Source: Lachnospiraceae bacterium
GTDB taxonomy: Bacteria > Bacillota > Clostridia > Lachnospirales > Lachnospiraceae
Assembly: GCA_017463255.1 (NCBI GenBank)
Contig: JAFTPP010000032.1
Coordinates: forward strand, 124,001-188,000
Direction: 5' to 3'
DNA length: 64,000 nt
How positions within the stretch are numbered: position 1 is the first letter of the stretch; every line of letters starts with the position of its first letter. The notes under the pieces are model-generated. The model searched no databases and was not told the DNA's origin. It worked only from the letters and a program-made list of their open reading frames with translations. Shown here one piece after another: positions 1 through 6,511 of the stretch. The position numbers and the translations under genes were made by a program.

Positions 1-933
1 TTTGCATCAGAGATTTTGGAAAAAGGAAGCTATAAGGGCATTATTAAATCCAAGTATGTTAATGATAAGCAGATTACGGATCACTACGCCATTATTCCTA
101 CTGGCCAGGGATTAAATGCGCTAAACAGCTTAAATGAGGTGGAACGTAATATCTATGAAATCGTAGTCAGAAGGTTTTTGGCGATTTTCTATCCGCCGGC
201 TGTTTACCAAAAAGTATCGTTAGTAACCAAGTTTGAGGTGACAAAAGAGGACAAAGCTTTTTCGGAGAGGTTTTATTCTAATTTTAAAGTTTTGGCTGAA
301 AAAGGTTATCTTTGCGCAACACAATTTTCTTTTGCTAAAAAAAGAGGAGAGCAAAAGAATGAGAACAAGGAAAATGAAGAGGATGAAGTTGATTTAGGAC
401 AGGATGAATCCTTTTTTGAACAGATTAGTTCCTTGAAAAAAGGAATGGAAATGCCGGTTAAGGAATTGTCTATAAAAGAAGGAGAAACTAGTCCTCCCAA
501 ACGGTATAATTCCGGTTCCATCATTCTTACCATGGAAAATGCAGGACAGTTTATCGAGGATGAGGAGCTTCGTGCCCAGATTAAAGGAAGCGGTATCGGA
601 ACCAGTGCAACAAGAGCGGAAATTCTTAAGAAACTATGTAATATTAAGTATCTTAAACTAAACGCTAAAACACAGATTATTACCCCGACCCTTTTGGGTG
701 AAATCGTATACGAAGTGGTAAACAGTTCCATCCGTTCATTATTAGACCCAAGCCTTACTGCAAGCTGGGAAAAAGGTTTAACCAAGGTTGCTGAGGGTGA
801 GATTACGTCAGATGAGTATATGGATAAATTGGACGGTTTTGTAAGACGCCGTACAGATGCGGTGAAAGGAATTAAAAACCAGAATCAGTTAACCGGCAGA
901 TTTCAGTATGTTTCAGGCTTTTACAAAAAATAA
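1..933 (+). CDS. topB: DNA topoisomerase III, C-terminal part (cut by window start)
   Basis: The frame is open at base 1, so only the last 310 codons are present. This type IA topoisomerase relaxes negative supercoils and decatenates single-stranded junctions. The segment ITDHYAIIPTG is the family's conserved ITDHHAIIPT block, and GIGTSATRAEIL followed by LTPTLLG-like ITPTLLGEIVYEVV marks the end of the type IA core. The active-site tyrosine and Toprim domain lie upstream of the window. A lysine- and glutamate-rich insert (residues about 110-150) lies between these blocks. The protein ends soon after the core, with no zinc-finger tail. There is no clear terminator downstream. Confidence 0.9.
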   Translation, partial: FASEILEKGSYKGIIKSKYVNDKQITDHYAIIPTGQGLNALNSLNEVERNIYEIVVRRFLAIFYPPAVYQKVSLVTKFEVTKEDKAFSERFYSNFKVLAEKGYLCATQFSFAKKRGEQKNENKENEEDEVDLGQDESFFEQISSLKKGMEMPVKELSIKEGETSPPKRYNSGSIILTMENAGQFIEDEELRAQIKGSGIGTSATRAEILKKLCNIKYLKLNAKTQIITPTLLGEIVYEVVNSSIRSLLDPSLTASWEKGLTKVAEGEITSDEYMDKLDGFVRRRTDAVKGIKNQNQLTGRFQYVSGFYKK

Positions 934-1058
934 TCTTGTATGTAAAAAAAGACTGGATTTTTGGCGTTTTTTGTGGCAATATAGAAGGAGCGGTTATAGC
1001 AGAGATATAAATAATTTCTGTTAGAAAATATAACTTACATTTTGAAAGGAGTTTTCAC

Positions 1059-1763
1059 ATGATTTATTCAAGAGAAGTAGAAGAAATGTGTCCAGTAGCA
1101 CAGGGCGTTAACCATGGCTGCGCACCAATCCCGGAAGAAGCAAAATGGGTAAAAGCGAAAGATGTTAAAGATATTTCAGGTTTAACACATGGTATTGGCT
1201 GGTGTGCTCCACAGCAGGGTGCATGTAAATTAACACTTAACGTTAAAGAAGGTATTATCCAGGAAGCATTAGTAGAGACAATCGGATGTTCAGGTATGAC
1301 ACATTCAGCAGCTATGGCTTCTGAAATTTTACCGGGTAGAACAGTTCTTGAAGCATTAAATACAGACCTTGTATGTGATGCTATCAATACAGCTATGAGA
1401 GAATTATTCTTACAGATCGTTTACGGTCGTACACAGAGTGCATTCTCAGAAGATGGTCTTCCAATCGGTGCAGGACTTGAAGATTTAGGAAAAGGTCTCC
1501 GTTCTCAGGTTGGTACAATGTACGGTACATTAGCAAAAGGTCCTCGTTACCTTGAAATGGCTGAAGGTTATGTAACAGGTATCGCTTTAGATGCTGATAA
1601 CCAGATTATCGGTTACAAATTCGTAAGCCTTGGTAAGATGACAGACTTCATCAAAAAAGGTGATGATCCTAACACAGCTTATGAAAAAGCAAGCGGACAG
1701 TATGGTCGTGTTGCAGATGCTGTTAAGATTATCGACCCTAGAACTGATGCAGAAGTAAAATAA
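1059..1763 (+). CDS. Iron-sulfur cluster assembly scaffold-like protein paired with GGGtGRT protein
   Basis: A 234-residue soluble protein. Residues 45-110 resemble the NifU/IscU-type scaffold fold. Cysteines at 11, 21, 49, 56, 77 and 106 include GIGWCAPQQGAC and ETIGCSGM, so metal or Fe-S binding is plausible. It starts at ATG after GAAAGGAG. It lies 18 bases upstream of the GGGtGRT gene behind a further AGAGGAGG site, so the two are almost surely one operon. Codon choice is strongly biased (GGT, ACA, AAA), as in highly expressed genes. The pair occurs together in anaerobic Firmicutes as far as I recall; no biochemical role is established. Calling it a scaffold is family naming, not proof. 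Confidence 0.75.
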   Translation: MIYSREVEEMCPVAQGVNHGCAPIPEEAKWVKAKDVKDISGLTHGIGWCAPQQGACKLTLNVKEGIIQEALVETIGCSGMTHSAAMASEILPGRTVLEALNTDLVCDAINTAMRELFLQIVYGRTQSAFSEDGLPIGAGLEDLGKGLRSQVGTMYGTLAKGPRYLEMAEGYVTGIALDADNQIIGYKFVSLGKMTDFIKKGDDPNTAYEKASGQYGRVADAVKIIDPRTDAEVK

Positions 1764-1781
1764 TAGAGGAGGACAATTATA

Positions 1782-2792
1782 ATGGCTTTATTTGAATCAT
1801 ATGAAAGAAGAATTAACCAGATTAATGCTGTTTTAAATAGCTATGGTATTGCTTCTCTTGAAGAAGCTGAAAAAATCACAAAAGATGCCGGCTTAGATGT
1901 ATACAATCAGGTAAAAGGCATCCAGCCAATCTGTTTTGAAAACGCTTGCTGGGCATACATTACAGGTGCAGCAATCGCAATCAAAAAAGGTTGTAGAAGA
2001 GCTGCTGACGCTGCTGCAGCAATCGGTGAAGGTCTTCAGGCTTTCTGTATCCCTGGTTCAGTTGCAGACACACGTAAAGTAGGTCTTGGACATGGTAACC
2101 TTGGTAAAATGTTACTTGAAGAAGAAACAGAATGTTTCTGCTTCTTAGCAGGTCATGAATCTTTCGCAGCTGCTGAAGGTGCTATCGGTATCGCTGAAAA
2201 AGCTAACAAAGTACGTCAGAAACCTTTAAGAGTTATCTTAAACGGACTTGGAAAAGATGCTGCTCAGATTATCGCAAGAATTAACGGTTTCACATTTGTT
2301 GAAACAGAATATGATCCATATACAAACACTGTAAAAGAAGTATATAGAAAAGCATATTCAGAAGGTCTTCGTGCAAAAGTTAACTGCTACGGTTCAAACG
2401 ATGTTTGTGAAGGTGTAGCTATCATGCACAAAGAAGGTGTAGACGTATCTATCACAGGTAACTCTACAAACCCAACAAGATTCCAGCATCCGGTTGCAGG
2501 AACATATAAGAAAGAATGTAACGAACAGGGCAAGAAATACTTCTCAGTAGCTTCAGGTGGTGGTACAGGACGTACACTTCATCCTGATAACATGGCTGCA
2601 GGTCCTGCTTCTTACGGTATGACAGATACTATGGGACGTATGCATTCAGATGCACAGTTCGCCGGTTCTTCATCTGTACCTGCTCACGTAGAAATGATGG
2701 GTCTTATCGGTGCAGGTAACAACCCTATGGTTGGTATGACTGTTGCTGTAGCTGTATCTATTGAAGAAGCAGCTAAAGAAGGCAAATTCTAA
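1782..2792 (+). CDS. GGGtGRT protein, unknown function
   Basis: A 336-residue soluble protein recognised by its name-giving motif GGGTGRT at residues 259-265, followed by a glycine- and methionine-rich C-terminus. No signal peptide or membrane segment is seen. Conserved-looking cysteines occur in the first 130 residues (QPICFENACWAY; AFCIPG). The motif could form a nucleotide or phosphate loop, but that is inference. Start is ATG, eight bases after AGGAGGA. It follows the Fe-S-scaffold-like gene and shares its high-expression codon bias. A hairpin ends the operon shortly downstream. The function is not known. Confidence 0.8.
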   Translation: MALFESYERRINQINAVLNSYGIASLEEAEKITKDAGLDVYNQVKGIQPICFENACWAYITGAAIAIKKGCRRAADAAAAIGEGLQAFCIPGSVADTRKVGLGHGNLGKMLLEEETECFCFLAGHESFAAAEGAIGIAEKANKVRQKPLRVILNGLGKDAAQIIARINGFTFVETEYDPYTNTVKEVYRKAYSEGLRAKVNCYGSNDVCEGVAIMHKEGVDVSITGNSTNPTRFQHPVAGTYKKECNEQGKKYFSVASGGGTGRTLHPDNMAAGPASYGMTDTMGRMHSDAQFAGSSSVPAHVEMMGLIGAGNNPMVGMTVAVAVSIEEAAKEGKF

Positions 2793-2810
2793 TTAGTTAT
2801 TATAATAGTT

Positions 2811-2840
2811 GAGGGACGGGAATAATCTCGTCCCTCTCTT
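2811..2840 (+). terminator. Intrinsic terminator after GGGtGRT gene
   Basis: Arms GAGGGACG (2811-2818) and CGTCCCTC (2829-2836) form a GC-rich hairpin 18 bases after the stop codon. The T-tract that follows is weak (TCTT). Confidence 0.7.
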
Positions 2841-2847
2841 AATATCA

Positions 2848-2876
2848 TTGTGATATTTTGACGAATGTGATATGAT
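2848..2876 (+). promoter_or_regulatory. Sigma-A-type promoter for membrane protein gene
   Basis: TTGTGA (2848-2853), 17-base spacer, TATGAT (2871-2876). It lies just after the terminator and 28 bases before the ATG at 2904. Confidence 0.5.
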
Positions 2877-2903
2877 TTATAAAAATTAAAGTGAGGTACA
2901 TAT

Positions 2904-3845
2904 ATGAACGAAACACAGAATTCGGGATTAGATATTCTTTTTAAGGTATTCAGTGTTATATTGGCATTCCCGTTATTTGCATTGATTTTATTTTTGTTTG
3001 TGAGACTTTCCTTTAATGGATTAACACAGTCTGCATTCGGTTTAATGAATACGGGAACTATGAGTGAGATGCCGGTAGGACAGTTAATGTCTACATTGGA
3101 TGTGCCGGGTCTTGATATAGCAGAAGATGATACATTGTCCGATGTGGTGTATAACTACATTGAAGATGCCGGTGTGAGTGATGTGACAAAATCTGATATT
3201 GAAAATATGCTAGATGAGTTAACTATTGATGAATTCTTAGGTGATGTAACCAATGAATATCTGGCAGTTATGACCGGTCAGAGTGCAAGTGCCAGTATTT
3301 CAAAAGATAAAATCGTGGACGTAATCAAGGAAAATGCTGATATCATTGAAAAAGAAGCAGGCATTACCATTGAAAAGGAACAGATTGATAAAATTGAGAA
3401 TTATCTTGATGATGTTGATATCGAAGAAATGACTTATGTTGAAATGGATGCCAAAGACATTCCGGGAGCATTAAGTCTTGTAAGCAGTTTTTTGATCGGA
3501 AACATGTTACCATATTGGCTCATTTTATTAGTACTTATTGTACTTATTGGTGCTCTTAATTATAAGGCTCCGTATAAAGCATTGAGCTATGTGGGTGTAT
3601 GTACTCTGATTGCAGGTATTATAGGGTTGATTTTAAGCTTTATGATGTCTTTTGTGAAATCAATTGTGGCGGATAACGATATTCCTTTGGTTAATACAAT
3701 TTTGGACGGATTTGGTTCTAAATTGTTAACTATGGCTATTATTTTTATTGTGGTAGGTATTGTACTTCTTGTGGCGAAATCTATATTTAAGAAGATATTT
3801 ACTCCCAAAACAAATCCTGCACCTGAAATGAATTATTATACATAA
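2904..3845 (+). CDS. Membrane protein with acidic extracytoplasmic domain, unknown function
   Basis: 313 residues. One N-terminal membrane segment (about 14-38) is followed by an acidic, largely helical region (about 40-195). Three further hydrophobic segments follow (about 200-218, 226-250, 270-292). The acidic region has no catalytic motif that I recognise. Start is ATG after GTGAGGT. The gene is monocistronic: a promoter lies 5' and a strong bidirectional hairpin lies 3'. I do not recognise a family beyond Lachnospiraceae-type hypothetical proteins. A surface sensor or scaffold role would be only a guess from topology. Confidence 0.7.
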   Translation: MNETQNSGLDILFKVFSVILAFPLFALILFLFVRLSFNGLTQSAFGLMNTGTMSEMPVGQLMSTLDVPGLDIAEDDTLSDVVYNYIEDAGVSDVTKSDIENMLDELTIDEFLGDVTNEYLAVMTGQSASASISKDKIVDVIKENADIIEKEAGITIEKEQIDKIENYLDDVDIEEMTYVEMDAKDIPGALSLVSSFLIGNMLPYWLILLVLIVLIGALNYKAPYKALSYVGVCTLIAGIIGLILSFMMSFVKSIVADNDIPLVNTILDGFGSKLLTMAIIFIVVGIVLLVAKSIFKKIFTPKTNPAPEMNYYT

Positions 3846-3849
3846 AAGA

Positions 3850-3884
3850 AAGCGCTGATAATCCTATTTTGATTGTCAGCGCTT
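3850..3884. terminator. Bidirectional intrinsic terminator between convergent genes
   Basis: A 14-bp stem (3850-3863 with 3871-3884, one G-T pair) with a 7-base loop lies between the stops of the membrane protein and the minus-strand lipoprotein. T-rich sequence follows on the plus side and A-rich sequence precedes it. Confidence 0.8.
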
Positions 3885-3898
3885 GTTTATTTGCTTTT

Positions 3899-4447
3899 TT
3901 ATTGTTCGGTTGATTCTTCGTTATTACTATTATTCAGACTTTCCCAAAACTTATCTTCATATTCTTCCAGATAATCGTTATCATGAATTTCACCGGAGAC
4001 ATCATATCCGGCAAGCATGTATCCGATATTTCTGATTTCGCGGATAGCAGCATTATAATATTCATTTGCAATATCTATATAAGTCTGATTATAACTGTTA
4101 TCGCCATATGTATGGTTAAAATACATCTTTGCTTCACTCATGAATTCAGCGGCATTACCGGCAAAAACATCATAATATTCACTGTATTCTGTTGGTTCCT
4201 GATAGGTTGGGAGCTTACTGAATAATGCATCCAGTTCATCTAATTTTTCAAGGAATAATTCTCTATAATTATCAACACTTGTATCTATTGCATTAATTTC
4301 AGCATCTAACGCATCTACCTTTTTTGAAAAAGAATCAATCTGATTTTGAAATTCTGTTTCAACTTCTTCTTTTGCATTACATCCGCAAAGGGTTAATGCG
4401 CCTATAGTAAGTAATGCTGCTAATATTCTTTTGCTTAAAGAGTGCAT
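3899..4447 (-). CDS. Putative lipoprotein with coiled-coil region
   Basis: 182 residues. The N-terminus has two basic residues, a hydrophobic stretch and a lipobox LCGC ending at Cys23, so it is likely lipidated and anchored outside the membrane. Residues about 27-75 have heptad-like, charged sequence suited to a coiled coil. The rest is acidic and tyrosine-rich (several YY/NEYYNAA patches). It lies 76 bases downstream of the GH113-like gene on the same strand and could be co-transcribed with it. Start is ATG with GAAAGGAA-type RBS on the minus strand. No family is recognised. Confidence 0.7.
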   Translation of the reverse strand: MHSLSKRILAALLTIGALTLCGCNAKEEVETEFQNQIDSFSKKVDALDAEINAIDTSVDNYRELFLEKLDELDALFSKLPTYQEPTEYSEYYDVFAGNAAEFMSEAKMYFNHTYGDNSYNQTYIDIANEYYNAAIREIRNIGYMLAGYDVSGEIHDNDYLEEYEDKFWESLNNSNNEESTEQ

Positions 4448-4523
4448 ATTATGATTCCTTTCAATATCATCATTAAGTCAAAGATTAAATTAACACATTT
4501 ATCAGAAAAAATCAAGAAAAACC

Positions 4524-5480
4524 CTAATAGTCAGAATGTTCTGCGGATTTAATTTTATAAAAGTCTCTAACAACTTTTTCCGCGGGTTTTGCATATATGT
4601 CATAATTACCGTTCTTAGATGCATCTTGCGCAGAATATAATCTGTCTGACCATGACCATAATGCAAATCCGTTTATCCACTTTCTTTTATTACATGCTTC
4701 AAATGCTTTTTTATACCAATCAGCCTGAATGGTACAATCAGTTTTGCCGCAAATAGACCAGTCGTTTGGCACATTTTGTGACCCGGCCTTTGACATGCAC
4801 CCGGTTTCTGCAAAAAAGAATGGTTTGTTATATTTGTTTACAACCTGTTCGATTCGATTGAGTTGATTTTCCCAATCATCAATGGGGTAGTAGCCACTGG
4901 AAGAAATAACATCAACACAATCCCACCAATTGACATTATGTTCCTGATATTTATCTGTGTTATAAGAAACCATTCCTTTATAGTCTTTTCGGATTTCGTT
5001 TATTACTTCACGCCATTCATTGCTTCTTCGTTCCGACATTACCATTTCACATCCCGCAATATGCATGTCACAGCCCATTTCTTGAGATATTTTTGCATAA
5101 TGATTTTGAAAATTCATGTAAGAGGAGAACCAATTGCTCCATTTGGGCTCACACGGCACATCTTCATCAAAGAAGTTGATATGTGCGCGCCAAGTTCCGT
5201 TTTCGCAATTCACTGTAGGTTTCAGCGCAACCCTTAAATTAAGTTCTTGTGCATAAGCAATTGTACTTTTTAATTCGTCATCAGTCATAGTCCTGTTTGA
5301 ATAAAAATCAATTTTTTCAGACTGGGCTGTTTTTTGCATGCCGCTTGGAGCTAATATAATAAAATTAGCATTTGTGTTATTTTTTAATGTCTTTAAGCTT
5401 TCTTTTGCTTCGTTTTGAGACAACCTGCCGGCCGGCACAAATGGAGCAAATGTAATTCCACAGATATAGGGTAAATTCAT
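4524..5480 (-). CDS. GH113-like glycoside hydrolase, no signal peptide
   Basis: 318 residues, with features of a TIM-barrel glycoside hydrolase similar to family GH113 (beta-mannanase and relatives). Visible blocks are LRVALKPTVN, the substrate-side GTWRAHI, WSNWFSSYMNF, AGCEMVMSE with likely acid/base Glu145, and PFFFAETGCMS with likely nucleophile Glu225. A late FALWSWSD block closes the barrel. There is no signal peptide, so it probably acts in the cytoplasm on imported oligosaccharides, unlike secreted mannanases. The start ATG follows AAAAGGAGGAC on the minus strand. The substrate is unproven. Confidence 0.7.
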   Translation of the reverse strand: MNLPYICGITFAPFVPAGRLSQNEAKESLKTLKNNTNANFIILAPSGMQKTAQSEKIDFYSNRTMTDDELKSTIAYAQELNLRVALKPTVNCENGTWRAHINFFDEDVPCEPKWSNWFSSYMNFQNHYAKISQEMGCDMHIAGCEMVMSERRSNEWREVINEIRKDYKGMVSYNTDKYQEHNVNWWDCVDVISSSGYYPIDDWENQLNRIEQVVNKYNKPFFFAETGCMSKAGSQNVPNDWSICGKTDCTIQADWYKKAFEACNKRKWINGFALWSWSDRLYSAQDASKNGNYDIYAKPAEKVVRDFYKIKSAEHSDY

Positions 5481-5529
5481 GTTTAAGTCCTCCTTTTGGT
5501 AAATATATCATATATTTAAAGGAATAAAT

Positions 5530-5557
5530 ATAATAAATTGACTTAATAATGGTGCAA
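5530..5557 (-). promoter_or_regulatory. Possible promoter for GH113-like gene
   Basis: On the minus strand: TTGCAC (plus 5552-5557), 16-base spacer, TATTAT (plus 5530-5535), about 50 bases upstream of the start codon. Confidence 0.4.
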
Positions 5558-5576
5558 ATATCTTATAAAGATTTGA

Positions 5577-5605
5577 TTGAAAAGCCGATGAGAGTGTGGT
5601 AATAT
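5577..5605 (+). promoter_or_regulatory. Sigma-A-type promoter for zinc-ribbon protein
   Basis: TTGAAA (5577-5582), 17-base spacer, TAATAT (5600-5605). An overlapping TATAAT sits at 5603-5608. An AGGAGG ribosome site precedes the ATG at 5643. Confidence 0.55.
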
Positions 5606-5642
5606 AATGAAAAATGAATTTATTTTTTAGGAGGAATTTATT

Positions 5643-6359
5643 ATGTTTTGTAATAAGTGTGGAAGTCAGATTCCTGACGGTTCAGTAGCTTGTTCAAATT
5701 GTGGAGCACCAACAGGTGTAGCACCACAGCCAAAGGCACCTTCTAATAGCGCTTTCGTTAATCTTTTTGCAAATGGATTTAATAAGGCGGCTTGGTTAGG
5801 TAGCGGTAATGGTATGGACATTATCAGCTTGGTAATGGCAGTAGTAGGTTTGATTTGTATATTCTTACCTGGTGTTAAAGTAGGAGATGAGAATTACAGC
5901 ATCATTTCTACCGAGTTTGCATTTGCATCTGAAGTTACTTTGATGGCATTAATTATTCCATTTATGGCTGCGTTAATCGTTCTTTATGTTATGAAAAAGC
6001 AGTTCTTAGCATTCTGGGTTACAGTAGCTAACTTCTTGTTTACATTGATTGTATTCTGTGTAGCAATCAACAACATTAAAGATCGTGGCGTAAAGACCGG
6101 ATGGGGATTAATTTTCTACTTTATCTGGACTATCTTAATTGTGGTTATGACATTCCTTTGGCCTACAATTCATAAAGCTATGAAGAATAGACCGGTTCAG
6201 CAGGTTGTATATGTACAGCAGGCTCCATATGCTCAGCCATATGCACAGGCACCGGGACAGCCATATGCACAGGCTCCTGTACAGCAGGCACCTCAGGCTC
6301 CTGTACAGCAGGCACCTCAGGCTCCGGTTCAGCAGGCATCTCAGCAGCCTCAGCAGTAA
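5643..6359 (+). CDS. Zinc-ribbon membrane protein with QAP-repeat tail
   Basis: 238 residues. The N-terminal zinc ribbon has cysteine pairs at 3/6 and 17/20 (FCNKCG, CSNCG). Four hydrophobic segments follow (about 60-80, 95-117, 121-144, 152-173). The C-terminal 50 residues are a Pro/Gln/Ala tract built from QAPVQQAP-type repeats. Membrane zinc-ribbon proteins of this kind are frequent in Lachnospiraceae and have no established job. The ribbon and tail probably face the cytoplasm. It is monocistronic, with promoter and terminator visible. Start is fixed by AGGAGG seven bases before ATG. Confidence 0.75.
   Translation: MFCNKCGSQIPDGSVACSNCGAPTGVAPQPKAPSNSAFVNLFANGFNKAAWLGSGNGMDIISLVMAVVGLICIFLPGVKVGDENYSIISTEFAFASEVTLMALIIPFMAALIVLYVMKKQFLAFWVTVANFLFTLIVFCVAINNIKDRGVKTGWGLIFYFIWTILIVVMTFLWPTIHKAMKNRPVQQVVYVQQAPYAQPYAQAPGQPYAQAPVQQAPQAPVQQAPQAPVQQASQQPQQ
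6270..6341 (+). repeat. Three 24-bp in-frame tandem repeats (QAPVQQAP)
   Basis: Units at 6270-6293, 6294-6317 and 6318-6341. The first two are identical and the third has a few substitutions. They encode a Pro/Gln/Ala-rich tail, so the copy number may vary between strains. Confidence 0.85.
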
Positions 6360-6389
6360 TTAGTACATAGTATAATAATAAGAGAAATT

Positions 6390-6424
6390 AGACAGAGTCT
6401 TTTATAAAAGGCTCTGTCTTTTTG
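6390..6424 (+). terminator. Intrinsic terminator after zinc-ribbon gene
   Basis: AGACAGAG (6390-6397) pairs with CTCTGTCT (6412-6419), with extra pairing inside, and is followed by TTTTG. Confidence 0.85.
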
Positions 6425-6432
6425 ATTTTATG

Positions 6433-6466
6433 TCATGTTTTTATTTCTTAATCATTAAAAACATGA
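6433..6466. repeat. 11-bp perfect inverted repeat in the metH promoter region
   Basis: Arms TCATGTTTTTA (6433-6443) and TAAAAACATGA (6456-6466) are separated by 12 bases. They end just before a TATTAT -10-like box (6467-6472). There is no T-tract after the right arm, so it is more like an operator than a terminator. Confidence 0.6.
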
Positions 6467-6511
6467 TATTATATTTGAAAATTGTTTTTATATATGAAAA
6501 GGGAATTAATA

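Noticed and set aside
306-785. Antisense open frame in topB (159 codons)
   Set aside because: Shadow of the topB frame; no family features or start signal.
934-1058. Terminator and promoter between topB and the scaffold-like gene
   Set aside because: A-rich and T-rich runs are present, but no convincing stem and no clear -35/-10 pair could be fixed.
4863-5237. Plus-strand frame opposite the GH113-like gene
   Set aside because: The minus-strand gene has recognisable glycosidase motifs; this frame has none.
6270-6341. Short CRISPR-like array
   Set aside because: The 24-bp units are adjacent without spacers and encode an in-frame QAPVQQAP repeat.
6360-6511. Possible SAM (S-box) riboswitch before metH
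   Set aside because: Only about 150 bases are available, partly used by the previous terminator, and no S-box core sequence or own terminator is seen.
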